Shown here one piece after another: positions 5,385 through 6,843 of a stretch of 6,843 bases of DNA (positions within the stretch are counted from its first letter, which is position 1; every line of letters starts with the position of its first letter). The translations under genes were made by a program, and so were the position numbers. This stretch comes from Flavobacteriaceae bacterium. GTDB taxonomy: Bacteria; Bacteroidota; Bacteroidia; Flavobacteriales; Flavobacteriaceae. The notes below the pieces were generated by a model. It was not told where the DNA came from and did no database searches. It worked only from the letters and a program-made list of their open reading frames with translations. The stretch spans positions 1 through 6,843 of the forward strand of contig JACXVH010000074.1 in NCBI GenBank assembly GCA_014763515.1, given 5' to 3'.

Positions 5385-6833
5385 ATGCAACCTACTACCA
5401 TTTTAGTTTTAATACTCGCCTATTTTTCAGTTTTAATTCTGTTTTCTTACTTTACAGGAAGGAATGAAACCAGTAATAATAATTCATTTTTTAAAGCAAA
5501 CAAACAATCTTCTTGGTATTTAGTTGCATTCGGAATGATAGGCGCTTCACTTTCTGGAGTTACTTTTATTTCGGTTCCTGGAAAAGTTGAAACCTCGCAG
5601 TTTGTCTATTTTCAATTAGTTTTAGGTTACATTTTAGGATATTTTGTAATTGGTACTGTTTTACTACCACTTTATTACAAATTAAATTTAACCACAATTT
5701 ATACTTATTTAAAAGATCGATTTGGAAACTATTCTTATAAAACTGGAGCTTGGTTCTTTTTAATTTCAAGAACAGTAGGCTCAAACTTAAGGCTATTATT
5801 AGTGGCTAATGTTTTACAAACTTTAGTTTTTGATCCTTTAAACATTCCATATTGGATTACTGTAACTGCAACTATTTTATTAATATGGTTATACACTTTT
5901 AAATCAGGAATAAAAACTATTATTTGGACAGATACTTTACAAACTCTTTTTATGCTGGTTTCAGTTGGAATTTGCATTTATGTTGTTTCTTCCGATTTAG
6001 GCATTTCTATTTCAAATTTTTCAGATTACTTAGCAGAAAGTTCTTTTTCTAAAACATTCTTTTTTGAAGATATTAGTTCACCTAAATATTTTTGGAAACA
6101 ATTTCTTTCGGGAGCGTTCATTGCCATTGTAATGACAGGACTTGACCAAGACATGATGCAAAAAAATTTAACTTGTAGGAGTTTAAAAGATGCGCAAAAA
6201 AATATGTTTTGGTTTACAATTGTTTTAACTATTGTAAATTTCTTTTTTTTAGTAATGGGATTACTTTTTACAGAATATGCCGCAAAAAATGGGATTGACG
6301 CACATGGCGATAACTTATTTCCAATATTGGCCAATCATCATTTAGGAATTGTAGTTGCTTTTAGCTTTATACTTGGACTTATTGCAGCTGCTTATTCTAG
6401 TGCCGATAGTTCGCTTACCTCTTTAACCACATGTTTTTGTGTTGATATTTTAGATATAGAATCTAAACACAGTGAAGTAAAACAAATACAAATAAGAAAG
6501 CGAATTCATTTTTCATTTGTAATTGTTTCGATACTGGTAATTTTATTTTTCAAATATGGTTTTGAAGATAAAAGTATTATTGATAAAGTATTGAAATATG
6601 CAGGATTTACGTATGGACCATTACTAGGATTATTTGCTTTTGGTTTATTTACTAAATGGCAAATAAAAGATAAACTTTCACCAATTATTGCTCTTAGTGC
6701 TGTTGCTATTTCATTAGTTTTAAATGCTAAAAGCAACGACTGGTTTGGGTTTGATTTCGGATTTGAAATATTAATCGTAAATGGAATTTTAACTTTCTTA
6801 GGTTTAATATTGATTCGTCGCCAACAGCACTAA
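5385..6833 (+). CDS. Sodium:solute symporter family (SSS/SLC5) transporter, substrate unknown
   Basis: A 482-residue polytopic inner-membrane protein of the SSS family, which couples Na+ entry to uptake of sugars, amino acids, vitamins or anions. Hydrophobic segments run throughout: about 5-24, 44-64, 74-97, 121-145, 155-172, 180-202, 238-252, 274-297, 319-345, 374-390, 405-423, 431-447 and 460-477. The family signature is at 331-349 (GLIAAAYSSADSSLTSLTT). S338 and S339 align with the paired Ser/Thr of the Na2 sodium site in vSGLT and PutP. TGLDQDMMQK at 251-260 matches a conserved loop motif of the family. I chose the ATG at 5385 over a TTG at 5367, because the TTG lies inside the -7 box. 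The gene diverges from recR and has no visible metabolic partner gene, so the substrate cannot be inferred. No fused histidine kinase domain is present. Confidence 0.9.
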   Translation: MQPTTILVLILAYFSVLILFSYFTGRNETSNNNSFFKANKQSSWYLVAFGMIGASLSGVTFISVPGKVETSQFVYFQLVLGYILGYFVIGTVLLPLYYKLNLTTIYTYLKDRFGNYSYKTGAWFFLISRTVGSNLRLLLVANVLQTLVFDPLNIPYWITVTATILLIWLYTFKSGIKTIIWTDTLQTLFMLVSVGICIYVVSSDLGISISNFSDYLAESSFSKTFFFEDISSPKYFWKQFLSGAFIAIVMTGLDQDMMQKNLTCRSLKDAQKNMFWFTIVLTIVNFFFLVMGLLFTEYAAKNGIDAHGDNLFPILANHHLGIVVAFSFILGLIAAAYSSADSSLTSLTTCFCVDILDIESKHSEVKQIQIRKRIHFSFVIVSILVILFFKYGFEDKSIIDKVLKYAGFTYGPLLGLFAFGLFTKWQIKDKLSPIIALSAVAISLVLNAKSNDWFGFDFGFEILIVNGILTFLGLILIRRQQH

Positions 6834-6843
6834 AGTACAAGCT

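Noticed and set aside
5315..5401. Longer recR start (ATG at 5401) adding 29 residues
   Set aside because: It would overlap the divergent symporter gene and precede the canonical RecR N-terminus that begins at 5314.
6243..6250. Run of eight T in the symporter gene as a phase-variation tract
   Set aside because: Such runs are expected in an AT-rich genome encoding Phe-rich membrane helices; the frame is intact and nothing else suggests switching.
5566..6736. Several minus-strand open frames within the symporter gene
   Set aside because: They are low-complexity antisense shadows of a strongly supported membrane transporter gene.

Overview
The window looks like a chromosomal segment from a member of the Bacteroidetes, most likely a flavobacterium. 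It is strongly AT-rich. Its genes lack Shine-Dalgarno sites, and the intergenic regions carry the TAnnTTTG promoter element typical of that phylum. The proteins (RecR, a Wza-type lipoprotein with a CIPNKDLVYLQ start, and a WbpP-type epimerase) read like flavobacterial family members. No genus can be named from the sequence alone. There are no RNA genes, CRISPR arrays, insertion sequences or gene-free stretches over 300 bases; the longest gap is 89 bases.

Positions 1 to 4616, minus strand: a compact surface-polysaccharide operon read right to left. The order is wza (outer-membrane export lipoprotein), wzc (inner-membrane copolymerase fused to a BY-type tyrosine kinase), a WbpP/TviC-like UDP-N-acetylhexosamine 4-epimerase, and the N-terminal third of a UDP-glucose 6-dehydrogenase that runs off the left edge. 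The three junctions are a 1-base gap, a 16-base overlap and a 1-base gap, so co-transcription and translational coupling are likely. Wza and Wzc would form the envelope-spanning export machine. The epimerase and dehydrogenase would supply nucleotide-sugar precursors (UDP-GalNAc and UDP-glucuronate or relatives). Glycosyltransferases, flippase, polymerase and phosphatase are not in view and probably lie beyond position 1.

Positions 4617 to 4705: the operon's probable control region, with a TATATTTG -7 box and an 8-base-arm inverted repeat abutting it. A weak AT-only hairpin follows recR.

Positions 4706 to 6833: recR (minus strand) and a sodium:solute symporter family gene (plus strand) diverge from a 70-base spacer with a candidate -7 box facing each way. 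These look like ordinary chromosomal genes that flank the polysaccharide locus.

No wholly new system is evident. The most unusual element is the Wzc tail: seven Tyr-Gly dipeptides encoded by a 6-base tandem repeat (1439-1480). This could change the number of phosphorylatable tyrosines without breaking the reading frame.
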